Origin: JBHGBB01 sp041946755
GTDB taxonomy: Bacteria; UBP4; UBA4092; JAOAEQ01
Reading direction: 5' to 3'
Assembly (NCBI GenBank): GCA_041946755.1
Contig: JBHGBB010000062.1
Location: 1 to 17,322, forward strand
DNA length: 17,322 nucleotides
The notes beneath the pieces are model-generated. The model ran no database searches. It worked only from the letters and a program-made list of their open reading frames with translations, and was not told the origin of the DNA. Position 1 is the stretch's first letter; each line of letters begins with the position of its first letter. Position numbers and translations under genes: made by a program. This document shows, in pieces, positions 6,388 through 14,860 of this stretch.

Positions 6388-7416
6388 ATGCCAGTATCCC
6401 GATTAATTCCCGGTATAGTGATTGTATTCTGCCTCAGCCTGATAATATCGCCATTCGCTATTGCCAGTTCAGCTACTCCACATATCATATTAACCCGACC
6501 AGGATTAAGTTGGGGGATAGACATGTCGATTCCCGGATATACCCTCGATAAAAAAATCTATGATCCGAATGAAGATAAATCCTATTTTGTGGTGAGTAAT
6601 AAGAAAGATGAAACCGTCATATCCGGCTTTTTGGAAAAAGCGCAGCCGGGATTTGATGTAAAAACATGGCGGGATTTGTATTGGAACGGACTACAGCAAC
6701 AGGCATCGGAATCCCGGGATAATGTTGTTAAACGCGCATCGGGCGATAAAGCGTATCTGGAATATCTGATTAAACAGGCGAATGGAATAATCGTGAACCA
6801 ACAGCATCGGTTCGTTTTCTTTTATCGATCTCCATATTGGGCTTATATCCATATTTCGAAACTGCATTATACCGCCGCTGATGCCGGGCTGATCCAATCG
6901 CTCGAAAACAATATCGGTATGAATTCGATCACCGAGCTACAAGATGTCATGTTATCGTTGCCGATACCGAATTATGGGAATCTGGTAATGCCGGTACCTC
7001 GTGATTGGTTCGGCCAATTCAATGCGGAGGGAAATAAACTGGGGTATAATCTGAATATTGTTCCACCAAACAGCGGTATGGAAATATTGGTAACCGCCTT
7101 CGGTCCGGCTTCCGGTACCTTGATGCCAACTCCGGCCCGGATGAAACAAATGGTGATTAAACAAAGTAAAGAAATGCTGGAAACCGCAATTGAACTGGAA
7201 TTGAAAGTTGAAGAGTTTAAAGGGCCGAAAGCTGTCGGATATTATTTCTCATGTACCGATAAAGCACCGAAACCCAACGAATATAAATTCGCTACTCAAG
7301 GCATGGCACAAACCGGGAATATTATGTTCACGTTTACTATCCTCGCTAATGAACGGAATATATCGATCATCAATAAAACCTTGCAAATGCTGGCTGCTGC
7401 GGAACAACAACAGTAA
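6388..7416 (+). CDS. Secreted protein of unknown function, possible double PsbP/DcrB-like fold
   Basis: I do not recognise this 342-residue protein with certainty. A signal peptide is clear: basic 'MPVSR', a hydrophobic core to about residue 25, and a likely cut after 'AIA' or 'ASS' (25-28). The mature part appears to have two halves of similar size. Each starts with a strand resembling 'GLSWGIDMSIPGY' or 'GNLVMPVPRDWF', and each ends with a strand and helix ('YIHISKLHY...QSLENNIG', 'FTFTILAN...KTLQMLA'). This layout recalls the PsbP/Mog1/DcrB-like alpha-beta fold, which is common in secreted bacterial proteins and lipoproteins. That is inference from pattern only. There is no lipobox and only one cysteine in the mature part, so it should be a free periplasmic or extracellular protein. 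It has its own promoter and an AGGAG site 7 bases before the ATG. The methyltransferase follows after 299 bases, so it is probably monocistronic. Confidence 0.75.
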   Translation: MPVSRLIPGIVIVFCLSLIISPFAIASSATPHIILTRPGLSWGIDMSIPGYTLDKKIYDPNEDKSYFVVSNKKDETVISGFLEKAQPGFDVKTWRDLYWNGLQQQASESRDNVVKRASGDKAYLEYLIKQANGIIVNQQHRFVFFYRSPYWAYIHISKLHYTAADAGLIQSLENNIGMNSITELQDVMLSLPIPNYGNLVMPVPRDWFGQFNAEGNKLGYNLNIVPPNSGMEILVTAFGPASGTLMPTPARMKQMVIKQSKEMLETAIELELKVEEFKGPKAVGYYFSCTDKAPKPNEYKFATQGMAQTGNIMFTFTILANERNISIINKTLQMLAAAEQQQ

Positions 7417-7715
7417 ACAGAATTAGAGACAGTATGCAGTAAATAGTAGGCAGACCGGGACTCAGAGTCAGAATCCGAATTATCGGGTTGCGGTGCGCTT
7501 TGCCTACTATATCAATCAGCCGTTCCATATCTCGTAAAATTCTACCAGTATATGTACATAGCATGTCAGCCTTGATTCGATAGAAAATCCAGCGAGGTGT
7601 ATTTATAGATAAGATATGACGCATACTGCTTTTACTATTATTAAGCAACCATAATAAATCCGAAATACCAACTGCGACAAGATAATACACCTTGAACTAA
7701 AAAGAGGTATTCAAT
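7417..7715. other. Intergenic gap between secreted protein and methyltransferase
   Basis: This 299-base gap holds the palindromic element at 7443-7510 and a nearby run of related words ('cagtatgcagtaaatagtaggcag'-like, split over 7430-7452). No persuasive promoter for the methyltransferase was found. The minus-strand open frame across it lacks a ribosome binding site and any family resemblance. Confidence 0.45.
7443..7510. repeat. 68-bp palindromic element (REP- or MITE-like candidate)
   Basis: ATAGTAGGCA (7443-7452) and TGCCTACTAT (7501-7510) are exact 10-bp inverted repeats bracketing 48 bases. The interior holds an odd palindrome GACTCAGAGTC (7459-7469) and a small hairpin CCGA (7475-7478) with TCGG (7483-7486). 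No T run follows on the + strand, so it is a poor classical terminator for the upstream gene. It may be a dispersed palindromic repeat or a structured RNA. Confidence 0.5.
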
Positions 7716-8486
7716 ATGATTTTCGATATTCGCGCCCAAGCCGCGAAATATTATGATTATATCGCGCAAGGATTCAATGATATCCCGTTTTATCTACAGC
7801 AAGTACCGAATCCGGATATCTCGATACTCGAACTCGGCTGCGGTACCGGCCGTGTCTTGGTTCCATTAACCGGAAAATGTAAGTATATTTATGGTATCGA
7901 CTTATCGGCGGCAATGGTCGCTCGATGTACCGAGAAATTGAACCAAGCCCGGATTCCGAATTCGAAAGCTACCGCGGTAGTAGGCGATATTACCCAGTTC
8001 GAGTTAGGGAAACCATTCGAGATGATCATCGCTCCCTATCGGGTCATGCAGAATTTAGAGACCGATGCGGAAGTATCCGGGTTATTTCGCTGTATTCGGA
8101 ACCATCTGGCGAAAGAAGGATTCTGTATTCTGAATGTGTTCAAACCGAACCGGGAACCGGAAAAATTACTTACAGAATGGGTTGCCAACACCGATAATCT
8201 GTATGCGGAATATCAGTTAGAAGACGGGATTTTGAAATGTTATGATCGCCGGCCGCGAATGGATAAACAGAACCTGGTCTTGTATCCGGAACTGATATTT
8301 CGTAAATACCAAGCGGATATACTGGTTGAAGAGGTAATCTTAAAAATCGCGATGCGGTGCTATTATCCGGAACAGTTTGTCGAATTGATCGCATCGCAGG
8401 GATTCCATATCCTCGACAAATGGGGCGGGTATGCCGGAGAACCGTATGGAGAAGGCCCGGAATTAGTAGTCAAATTCAGAATATAA
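7716..8486 (+). CDS. Class I SAM-dependent methyltransferase
   Basis: A 256-residue soluble enzyme expected to transfer a methyl group from S-adenosylmethionine to an unknown substrate. Motif I is textbook: 'ILELGCGTGR' (37-46), followed by the acidic strand end 'YGIDLSAAMV' (about 58-67). 'VVGDITQF' (about 88-95) and 'FEMIIAPYRVMQNL' (about 100-113) continue the Rossmann core. The C-terminal part ends in 'GGYAGEPYGEGPELVVKFR', a tail common in generic Methyltransf_25 type proteins. No substrate-specific domain is visible, so the target (small molecule, lipid or protein) cannot be named. An AGAGG ribosome binding site (7703-7707) sits 8 bases before the ATG. The flanking genes are separated by 299 and 117 bases, so operon membership is uncertain. 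Confidence 0.85.
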   Translation: MIFDIRAQAAKYYDYIAQGFNDIPFYLQQVPNPDISILELGCGTGRVLVPLTGKCKYIYGIDLSAAMVARCTEKLNQARIPNSKATAVVGDITQFELGKPFEMIIAPYRVMQNLETDAEVSGLFRCIRNHLAKEGFCILNVFKPNREPEKLLTEWVANTDNLYAEYQLEDGILKCYDRRPRMDKQNLVLYPELIFRKYQADILVEEVILKIAMRCYYPEQFVELIASQGFHILDKWGGYAGEPYGEGPELVVKFRI

Positions 8487-8603
8487 CGATCAATAAATAC
8501 AAAATAATAAGGTTGAATTATTGGTTTTGATATAAACTATGTTGTGGGACATACGCAGATTCAGTTACCAAATTAAGATACCCGGCAAAGGCATTGAGGG
8601 ATT

Positions 8604-10121
8604 ATGCCATTTCAAAAAGCGCTCACTCCGGATAAATATGTACCGCAACTGATTTTCATAACCATTATCATTTTATGGCTAACCGTAGTCGGCTACACCC
8701 AATTTCTGCTGTTTCATGGGATCGTTGAACTCATCTGTATTATTTTTGCCAGTTGTATCTTCACCTTCGCCTGGAATACCCGCCAGAATATGGAGAATAA
8801 CTACCTATTCAACATCGGGATCGCCTATTTCTTCGTTGCGTTATTTGAAGCACTCTATACCCTCAATTATAAAGGGATGAATCTCTTTCCCCGGCTTTCG
8901 GTAAACATCCCAGTACAGTTATGGATTGCTGCCCGATACCTGGAAAGTATCGCGCTTTTCATTGCGCCCGTATTTCTTAGACGTAAAATCGAACCGCTCT
9001 ATCTTGTTATTGGATATATGGTGGCTACCTTATTGCTCATCACTTCGATTTTCGTATGGCAAATATTTCCGACCTGTTTTATCGAAGGGAAAGGATATAC
9101 TTCATTTAAACTATCGAGTGAAATCTTAATCTGTTTGATTTTAGTTGCCGGGATTATCCATCTTTATTTCCGGCGGAGAGACTTTGATCGGGACGTAGCT
9201 GATTTTATGGTATTAGCGATGCTGATGCTTATCGCGGCGCAAGTGATGTTCGCATTCAACTCGACTCCATATCATGTGCCGAATATGATTGCCTATTATT
9301 TTAAAATCATCGCGTTCTATCTGGTATATAAAGCCATTGTAGAAACCGGATTAACCAAACCATATGCGATGCTATTTAGAAATTTAAAACAAAGCGAAGA
9401 GAATTTTAAAGCAGCAAATATCCAGCTGCAGAAAGAGCAAATGTTTAAAGACCAGTTTCTCCGGCTAACGGTCCATGATCTCCGGTCGCCGTTAACCATC
9501 CTGATGGGGTATTTATCTATTATGAAAGGAACGGAGGATCAACAGATTAAACAGAAGATGGAGTCTACCAGCAAGAATATGCTTTCGCTTGTGAATGATT
9601 TGCTGGATTATCAGGCTATCTCCCGCGGGAATATCAAATTAAATTTGAGTAATATAGATACTACCAAATATTTTAATGATTTATATTCCGCATATCTATT
9701 ACTGGCACGTGAGAAAAATATCCAACTATTTCTGGAACTCGATCCGGATTTACCGAATCTCGTTATCGATACTATCCGAATCAATCAGGTAATAAGTAAT
9801 TTAATCTCGAATGCGTTTAAATATTCGATGGCTGAAACGAAAGTCGTGTTAAAAGTTGAAAAACAAAATCATGCAATCCAAGTTTCGGTGATCGATCAGG
9901 GAGTGGGTATACCAACAGCGGAATTTCCGAAACTATTTACCGAATTCGGGACGACTAGTGTCGCTCCGACCGGAGAAGAGAAATCGGTCGGATTGGGGCT
10001 TGCGATATCGAAATGGCTCGTTGAAGCGCATGGCGGTACTATCGGGGTAGAAAGTGAACCGGGGAAAGGATCGGTATTCAGGGTTACTTTACCGATAATG
10101 AATCCGGATACAGTAACCTAA
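8604..10121 (+). CDS. MASE3-type membrane sensor histidine kinase
   Basis: A 505-residue membrane kinase. Residues about 15-255 form a multi-helix membrane domain that resembles MASE3, with hydrophobic runs such as 'LIFITIIILWLTVVGY', 'LFIAPVFL' and 'VIGYMVATLLLITSIFVW'. A linker helix leads to the HisKA domain, where H291 in 'VHDLRSPL' is the expected phospho-acceptor. The ATPase domain has the N box 'NLISNAFKYS' (about 398-407), the G1 box 'DQGVGIP' with D431, and the G2 box 'GLGLAISKW' starting at G463. All catalytic boxes are intact, and no receiver domain is attached. No response regulator lies beside it, so it is an orphan kinase here. A GAGGG motif lies only 3 bases from the ATG and an AAAGG further upstream; initiation at 8604 is likely but not certain. 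The ligand of the membrane domain is unknown. Confidence 0.9.
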   Translation: MPFQKALTPDKYVPQLIFITIIILWLTVVGYTQFLLFHGIVELICIIFASCIFTFAWNTRQNMENNYLFNIGIAYFFVALFEALYTLNYKGMNLFPRLSVNIPVQLWIAARYLESIALFIAPVFLRRKIEPLYLVIGYMVATLLLITSIFVWQIFPTCFIEGKGYTSFKLSSEILICLILVAGIIHLYFRRRDFDRDVADFMVLAMLMLIAAQVMFAFNSTPYHVPNMIAYYFKIIAFYLVYKAIVETGLTKPYAMLFRNLKQSEENFKAANIQLQKEQMFKDQFLRLTVHDLRSPLTILMGYLSIMKGTEDQQIKQKMESTSKNMLSLVNDLLDYQAISRGNIKLNLSNIDTTKYFNDLYSAYLLLAREKNIQLFLELDPDLPNLVIDTIRINQVISNLISNAFKYSMAETKVVLKVEKQNHAIQVSVIDQGVGIPTAEFPKLFTEFGTTSVAPTGEEKSVGLGLAISKWLVEAHGGTIGVESEPGKGSVFRVTLPIMNPDTVT

Positions 10122-10201
10122 TACATATAAAATGCAGCCTCGATTTTCTTCAGGGTACCTATTTAGTCTTTTACCTTAAAAAGCTTTGAAAAGTAGTTTT
10201 A

Positions 10202-11551
10202 TCATTCAGAGGTTGAAGGTTCCGGTTTCTTCAGCCATTTCTTCCAACTCCGATATTCGAGATAAAGCAGTACCAATCCAAGACTAAAATAAATCAAAAA
10301 TGCGACCCAAACTAATAATGGTGTTCTTCCGGTAAACGGGACTACTCCGGTTGCCTGGACTTTCCTGGTCATCGAAAATAATAATGCGGTTTCGCCTAAA
10401 CAAGCCGAATCGGCTAACGACCAGCCCATTACTTTCGGAATTAATAAACCGAATGGAGTAGGGTAACAACAAACAATCACTTCTTGCGTTAACGGTACCG
10501 AATGGTCCAGTCTCCCGTTAGCGCGCGCTGCGCCGATACCGAATACTGCTGCGACCGATCCATATCCACCGATTACCGGCCCGGAATCGACATCAGAATA
10601 ACTATAGTTCAAGGTTTTACTATGTTCTCTAAACCCCCGACAGAACCCGTTATCCTGCCAGAAATATTTTTCATAATTCTGATACCATTGTTTCGCTATC
10701 TTGCTATCTAATACCGGTGCATAAATCAGGATTCCGGAATTACCGCATCCGCGGGGCCGTTCTACCATTTTCCCGGTATCCGGTTCTGCCATATATGGTG
10801 GGATACCGAATTCGGTCGTTGAAACCGAAGTGAAAGTATGCATAACCTGGTTCGCAAGTAGCTGATGATTGGTTCCCAGGATTTTATCCGCATATAATAT
10901 CGCAGCTGCCGACCAGAGAATATCGTTCGGATAACATTCTCCGGGATAATCATCCAGTAGATGATATTTTGCTTTCGACAATTCAGCGGATAACGATTCG
11001 GTTTGTTCCGCTAAAATCGCGCGATACGTGGTCTTCCCGGATAAATGCTCGTAATGGGCTAATCCGGAAATCAACAGCATCCGGTAGAACACATTTTCTT
11101 TTTTTAAATAATCTTTCCCCCAGATTTGTTGTACCCAGGTGGCGGTAGTCGTATCAGCTACGATCGCTGCGGCAGCTTCAACCGATTTCATCATCTGGGG
11201 AGTAACCCGTTTCAGATATTTCGGATCCCGGCTTGCTAAATCGGATTTAATATCGTCGGCGATGATTAAGTAAAATACCGAGCCAAACATCGGCCATTCA
11301 GTCCCGGCGACATTCTCAGTAGCTACCGACCCGGCATATTTGCTCTTCCGGTAATGGTTCGCCCAATGCTCATATTCTTTCGATACCGTATAGAACATGG
11401 ATAAGGTATAGTTATTCAACTCTGGTTTCCGAAATGATGGGGCTATAGCCAGTTTGATAGACACAAATGCCGGATAGATAAAAAAACAAAATGAGATAAT
11501 CGCAATGCAAATAGTACCGAACACTCGAAAATAGAACTGTCTGGGTTTCAT
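10202..11551 (-). CDS. Membrane-anchored (alpha/alpha)6-type protein, linalool dehydratase/isomerase-like
   Basis: A 449-residue protein with one hydrophobic helix at each end (about 9-32 and 408-430), enclosing a large domain predicted to lie outside the membrane. The domain is rich in helix, with conserved-looking patches 'LLDDYPGECYPNDILW' (about 197-212), 'RGCGNSG' and 'DVDSGPVIGGYG', and Cys residues in the first two. This pattern resembles the linalool dehydratase/isomerase family (PF18566), an (alpha/alpha)6 barrel family dominated by uncharacterised membrane-linked proteins. The match is from memory, so terpene chemistry should not be assumed. A glycan- or lipid-linked substrate is equally possible. 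It begins 3 bases after the stop of the amidase gene, as the last gene of the minus-strand run. I see no convincing terminator in the 80 bases between it and the convergent MASE3 kinase. Confidence 0.6.
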   Translation of the reverse strand: MKPRQFYFRVFGTICIAIISFCFFIYPAFVSIKLAIAPSFRKPELNNYTLSMFYTVSKEYEHWANHYRKSKYAGSVATENVAGTEWPMFGSVFYLIIADDIKSDLASRDPKYLKRVTPQMMKSVEAAAAIVADTTTATWVQQIWGKDYLKKENVFYRMLLISGLAHYEHLSGKTTYRAILAEQTESLSAELSKAKYHLLDDYPGECYPNDILWSAAAILYADKILGTNHQLLANQVMHTFTSVSTTEFGIPPYMAEPDTGKMVERPRGCGNSGILIYAPVLDSKIAKQWYQNYEKYFWQDNGFCRGFREHSKTLNYSYSDVDSGPVIGGYGSVAAVFGIGAARANGRLDHSVPLTQEVIVCCYPTPFGLLIPKVMGWSLADSACLGETALLFSMTRKVQATGVVPFTGRTPLLVWVAFLIYFSLGLVLLYLEYRSWKKWLKKPEPSTSE

Positions 11552-11554
11552 ACG

Positions 11555-13489
11555 TTATTTCTCAATGAGCGGCCGCCGGCCGAAAGCGAAATGGTCTACC
11601 CGGTCTTTATCATACAGCGGGTCCGTAGGTTCGAAACTACTCACTTGCACTTCGGGTGAGGTAGCGTGGATGAACCTGGCACCACCAAGTGATATGCCGG
11701 TATGAACTATCATACCCAAGTCGTTACAGAAGAATACCATATCTCCGGGTTCTAATCGATCTCTATCCCAGGGGGTAGCGACTAATTGGCCGATTATAAC
11801 CTGTTCCCAAGAATCTCGCGGTAGTGTTAATCCAACGGTTTTATATGCGATATCATTTAATCCTGAACAGTCAATTCCCAATTTGCTTTTACCTCCGAGC
11901 ATATAAGGAACGGTTAAATATTCGACTGCCGTCGTTGCAACCATTCTTCCTAAATGTTCATTGTTCGGTAACCGCAGAACATTTATCGGCACCAATACTT
12001 CTGGTTTATCTATTGTTGCTCGGTATCCGCGTGGAAGGCGTAATAGAACTGATGAAGTATCAATGGTCTGTAGAATCGGTAGATTGGCGCCGGTTGGAAA
12101 CCGCAATTCATCTTGGAAATAGTCATGAACAAACGTTGCACAGGTTGCTAAAGCCCATTCTGTAAACATCGGTTTAGTTAGCGGAAGCACCGCATCAGCC
12201 CTAACCCAACCGGCATATCCATCTTCTCCATGAACCAGATAAAAGGTGGTATCCGGAGTAACATCAAGCAGCAATAATCGTTCACCGACCAAGAGCTGTG
12301 TCATCGGTGAGGTTAGTTCTTTCGGTTCAGTCCAAGTCATCGCCATCGGAATTTGGACTATTCCATAGCAGTACTCACCCAATTTTGATGACGGTAGAAT
12401 TACTATCTGATTCGAGATAGGATTACACCCCGTTTTCGCTAAGATTTTAGCAATCACCGATTTCAATAGCGGATAATTGGTTCTACCGCGAAGTAGCCAT
12501 CCCTGTTTGGTATCATGTGATACTTGGGCACTAAGATAAAAAAAGTTACGGTTTGTTAATACAGTACGCTTGAATAATTCAATAATCGATTGCGCTTCCG
12601 ATGCAGTTCGCGGCGGAGTTTTTGATGGCCATAACCGATGCGCTAGCTCGGTAATTTTCTGCTCAATTTCTTCTTGAGGATTGAATGCAATATTTATCGA
12701 TTTCGTTGATTTCAAGCGCGCTAATTCCAGGAAATTCTTCTTCCGTAACACCTCTAATTCTTGCCGATGCTCGTTCCACATACGAACGATACCATGATAT
12801 GCACCCAGCGCTTCCGCCCGATGCGACCCGGATTGGGATACCCAGGCATCAAATTCCGGGTTGGATAAAAATCCGAATTCGATGATGACTGATGGGATAT
12901 CGCATCCATGTACTAATGGATGGTCGCTAATCAACGGTTTGAATTCTTCCGCATGATGTACCTGTTTTTCAACTTCTTCTTTTAAGATATCGGCAAACGT
13001 AGTCTCCAATGGTTGGGGATTACCTTTCGAATCGGTAGGATAAAGCATTACTACCACGCCATCGGCGGTCTTCCTAGAAGTAGAATTATGATGCAGCGAT
13101 AAAAACAGATGCGATTTCTTTTCCATCGCGCGGTTGACCCGAGCGCCTAACTCTTCCGCTCGGCCGGTATCACCCAACGTGATTTTCCGATCTTCAGCAC
13201 GAGTCAGGTATACCTCAGCACCTGCATCATCTAAATAGTGGTATAGCTCAATTGCTACCAGCATATTGAGGTTCTCTTCTACCAAACGGCTATTAATCCC
13301 TCGGGCACTGCCGGTATATCCCGGCTGGGTCGAGAAACCGCCATGGCCGGGGTCAAGGGTAATCACCAGTCCATCCAACGGATTCCCTTCAGGAAGAAAT
13401 GGTTTAGCGGCATTAACCTCAATCGGCTGGCTTAATCCAATTGCAGAAATGGATACTAGCAGTAATACCAATAAGATACATCGATGCAT
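11555..13489 (-). CDS. Secreted peptidoglycan hydrolase: Amidase_3 fused to NlpC/P60
   Basis: A 644-residue exported enzyme with two predicted catalytic domains against peptidoglycan. A signal peptide (1 to about 27) precedes an N-acetylmuramoyl-L-alanine amidase domain (about 40-235). Its zinc ligands H49 ('DPGHGG'), E71 ('VEEN') and H133 ('SLHHN') and catalytic E204 ('IIEFGF') are all present. A middle region (about 330-510) has at least one SH3-like segment ('GEDGYAGWVRADAVLPL'). The C-terminal NlpC/P60 domain (about 515-640) has the Cys-His-His triad: C541 ('DCSGL'), H596 ('VHTGI') and H608 ('FIHAT'). It could thus cut both the glycan-stem amide bond and a bond within the stem peptide. 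Family knowledge suggests gamma-D-glutamyl-diamino acid specificity for the latter. It starts 12 bases after the Nif3-like stop with a GGAAAA site, and runs directly into the membrane-anchored gene. Cell-wall remodelling or recycling is the likely role. Confidence 0.9.
   Translation of the reverse strand: MHRCILLVLLLVSISAIGLSQPIEVNAAKPFLPEGNPLDGLVITLDPGHGGFSTQPGYTGSARGINSRLVEENLNMLVAIELYHYLDDAGAEVYLTRAEDRKITLGDTGRAEELGARVNRAMEKKSHLFLSLHHNSTSRKTADGVVVMLYPTDSKGNPQPLETTFADILKEEVEKQVHHAEEFKPLISDHPLVHGCDIPSVIIEFGFLSNPEFDAWVSQSGSHRAEALGAYHGIVRMWNEHRQELEVLRKKNFLELARLKSTKSINIAFNPQEEIEQKITELAHRLWPSKTPPRTASEAQSIIELFKRTVLTNRNFFYLSAQVSHDTKQGWLLRGRTNYPLLKSVIAKILAKTGCNPISNQIVILPSSKLGEYCYGIVQIPMAMTWTEPKELTSPMTQLLVGERLLLLDVTPDTTFYLVHGEDGYAGWVRADAVLPLTKPMFTEWALATCATFVHDYFQDELRFPTGANLPILQTIDTSSVLLRLPRGYRATIDKPEVLVPINVLRLPNNEHLGRMVATTAVEYLTVPYMLGGKSKLGIDCSGLNDIAYKTVGLTLPRDSWEQVIIGQLVATPWDRDRLEPGDMVFFCNDLGMIVHTGISLGGARFIHATSPEVQVSSFEPTDPLYDKDRVDHFAFGRRPLIEK
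11570..11582. other. GC-rich hairpin at the amidase stop
   Basis: CGGCC (11570-11574) and GGCCG (11578-11582) pair around a 3-base loop, inside the last codons of the amidase gene and about 20 bases before the start of the next gene. In otherwise AT-rich DNA it stands out and could affect translation coupling. It may simply reflect the Gly-Arg-Arg-Pro codons. Confidence 0.3.
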
Positions 13490-13501
13490 ATTGATTTTCC
13501 T

Positions 13502-14254
13502 TTAAACAATTGTTGGTACATCAAGGAAAGCGCAGGATACTTTAAACTGTTTCTCTAATAGGTTCCCGAGTGCGGTTACTCCGAGCTTTTCGCTTTCATA
13601 ATGCCCGAGATAAAGGACATTGATTTTTGCTTCTTTCGCCTGATGATAATTATAATGTAATGATTCGCCGGTGATATAGAGATCAAGCTGCGCTTCAATC
13701 GCCTGCCCTAAATCTTCTGCTGCACCGCCGGAAATAATCCCTACTGTTCGGATTTTATCTTTGCCAAAAGGCAGCATGGTATATTTCCCACCGATACTTT
13801 TCTGATATATCTTAGCGATTTCAGCCAAGTTCTTCGGTTGAGGTAATAGCCCGTTATATCCAATCTTCTGTTTACTATAAACCCCGAACGGCTGAATTTT
13901 ATTCAAATGGAGCAATTTTGCTAACTGGATATTATTCCCATATTTCGGATGCATATCTAATGGCAGATGCGCTGCATAGAGATTCAAATCATGAGATAAT
14001 AAAAATTTAAGATGCTGATGATTATTCCCGGTAACATATTTGATGCCGTTCCAAATCAGCCCATGATGCACAATCAGCATCTGGCAATTTAATGCAATCG
14101 CTTTTCGATATGCTTCCAAACAGGCATCGACCGCCAACCCGACTCGGGAAATATGCTCCGTTCCTTGCACCTGCAATCCATTACTCGACGTATCTTCGAT
14201 AGTTGATGCCAATAGTTTATCTAAATAGTTAACCATCTCAATTCGTTTTGCCAT
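13502..14254 (-). CDS. Nif3-family dinuclear metal-centre protein (YbgI/DUF34)
   Basis: A 250-residue protein of the Nif3/YbgI family, which forms toroidal hexamers with a two-metal site. The metal ligands expected from the family are all present: H63 and H64 ('VHHGLIW'), D100 ('HLPLDMH'), H218 and E222 ('GHYESEK'). The length matches the short form without the extra inserted domain seen in some bacterial members. Members have been linked to GTP cyclohydrolase-like or other hydrolase activities, but the true reaction is not settled, so none is asserted here. It is soluble. The ATG at 14254 is preceded by AAGGAG on the minus strand, 12 bases after the flavin reductase-like stop. Its place in a packed run with cell-wall and redox genes does not reveal a pathway. 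Confidence 0.9.
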   Translation of the reverse strand: MAKRIEMVNYLDKLLASTIEDTSSNGLQVQGTEHISRVGLAVDACLEAYRKAIALNCQMLIVHHGLIWNGIKYVTGNNHQHLKFLLSHDLNLYAAHLPLDMHPKYGNNIQLAKLLHLNKIQPFGVYSKQKIGYNGLLPQPKNLAEIAKIYQKSIGGKYTMLPFGKDKIRTVGIISGGAAEDLGQAIEAQLDLYITGESLHYNYHQAKEAKINVLYLGHYESEKLGVTALGNLLEKQFKVSCAFLDVPTIV

Positions 14255-14266
14255 AACTATACTCCT

Positions 14267-14833
14267 TTATTTCTTCTTCAATGTATTTCCGATTTTCCAA
14301 GCATCGCCTAGTTTCTCGCCAAACCGACGGTAGGTATTATCCGGCACCGTGAATGTCATTAAGTCCATTTTCTGAAAGTCGGGATTCTTTTTTGCATCCA
14401 GATATTTCTCTTCTGCAAAAGCGGAGATGATTTCTCCGATGAATAAAGTATCTGCTGCGTAATCGAGTTCATCAACTACCTTACATTCCAGATTCAGCGG
14501 ACATTGTTTAATCATCGGTGCGGTTTTTGTAGTGCCATAGAACACCTGAAACAATTCCGATTTATCGGTATTCTTACCGGAAGTAACTCCGCAATAATCT
14601 GTTTCTACTACCATAGCTGCATTCGGAAAACAAACGCTAAACGTTTTAGTTTCTTTAATTCCTTGATGAGTATAATGTGAATTCCCGATTGATATGGCAA
14701 TTAATGGTGGCTGATAATTCGCCCGAGTTATCCAGCCGACTGCCATAAAATTCGGCTTTTTGTTTACTATCGTGCCTACTAGAACTACCGGCATCGGTAG
14801 AAATATATTGGGATTGATGTTTACCATTGCCAT
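14267..14833 (-). CDS. Flavin reductase-like / flavoredoxin family protein
   Basis: A 188-residue soluble protein of the flavin reductase-like split-barrel family, expected to bind FMN and take part in flavin reduction or electron transfer. The family pattern is visible: 'PMPVVLVGTIVNKKPNFMAVGWITR' region (13-37), 'PPLIAISIGNSHYTHQGIKETKTF' region (40-63), then 'NLECKVVDELDYAADTLFIGEI' region near 113-134. These correspond to the flavin-binding strands of flavoredoxin-type proteins. The C-terminal half carries no extra domain. AAGGAG lies 8 bases before the ATG at 14833, which favours this start over the Met two codons later. It sits 12 bases before the Nif3-like gene and 27 bases after the propeller gene. 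Electron donor and partner are unknown. Confidence 0.85.
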   Translation of the reverse strand: MAMVNINPNIFLPMPVVLVGTIVNKKPNFMAVGWITRANYQPPLIAISIGNSHYTHQGIKETKTFSVCFPNAAMVVETDYCGVTSGKNTDKSELFQVFYGTTKTAPMIKQCPLNLECKVVDELDYAADTLFIGEIISAFAEEKYLDAKKNPDFQKMDLMTFTVPDNTYRRFGEKLGDAWKIGNTLKKK

Positions 14834-14860
14834 ATAGGTTACTCCTTCTTAAATAGATAT

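Noticed and set aside
7370..7690. Minus-strand open frame of about 106 codons
   Set aside because: No ribosome binding site, no recognisable domain, overlaps the end of the secreted protein gene and runs through the palindromic element.
10122..10201. Shared bidirectional terminator between the MASE3 kinase and the minus-strand run
   Set aside because: Only weak A/T-rich pairings such as CTTTT with AAAAG are visible, without a stable stem.
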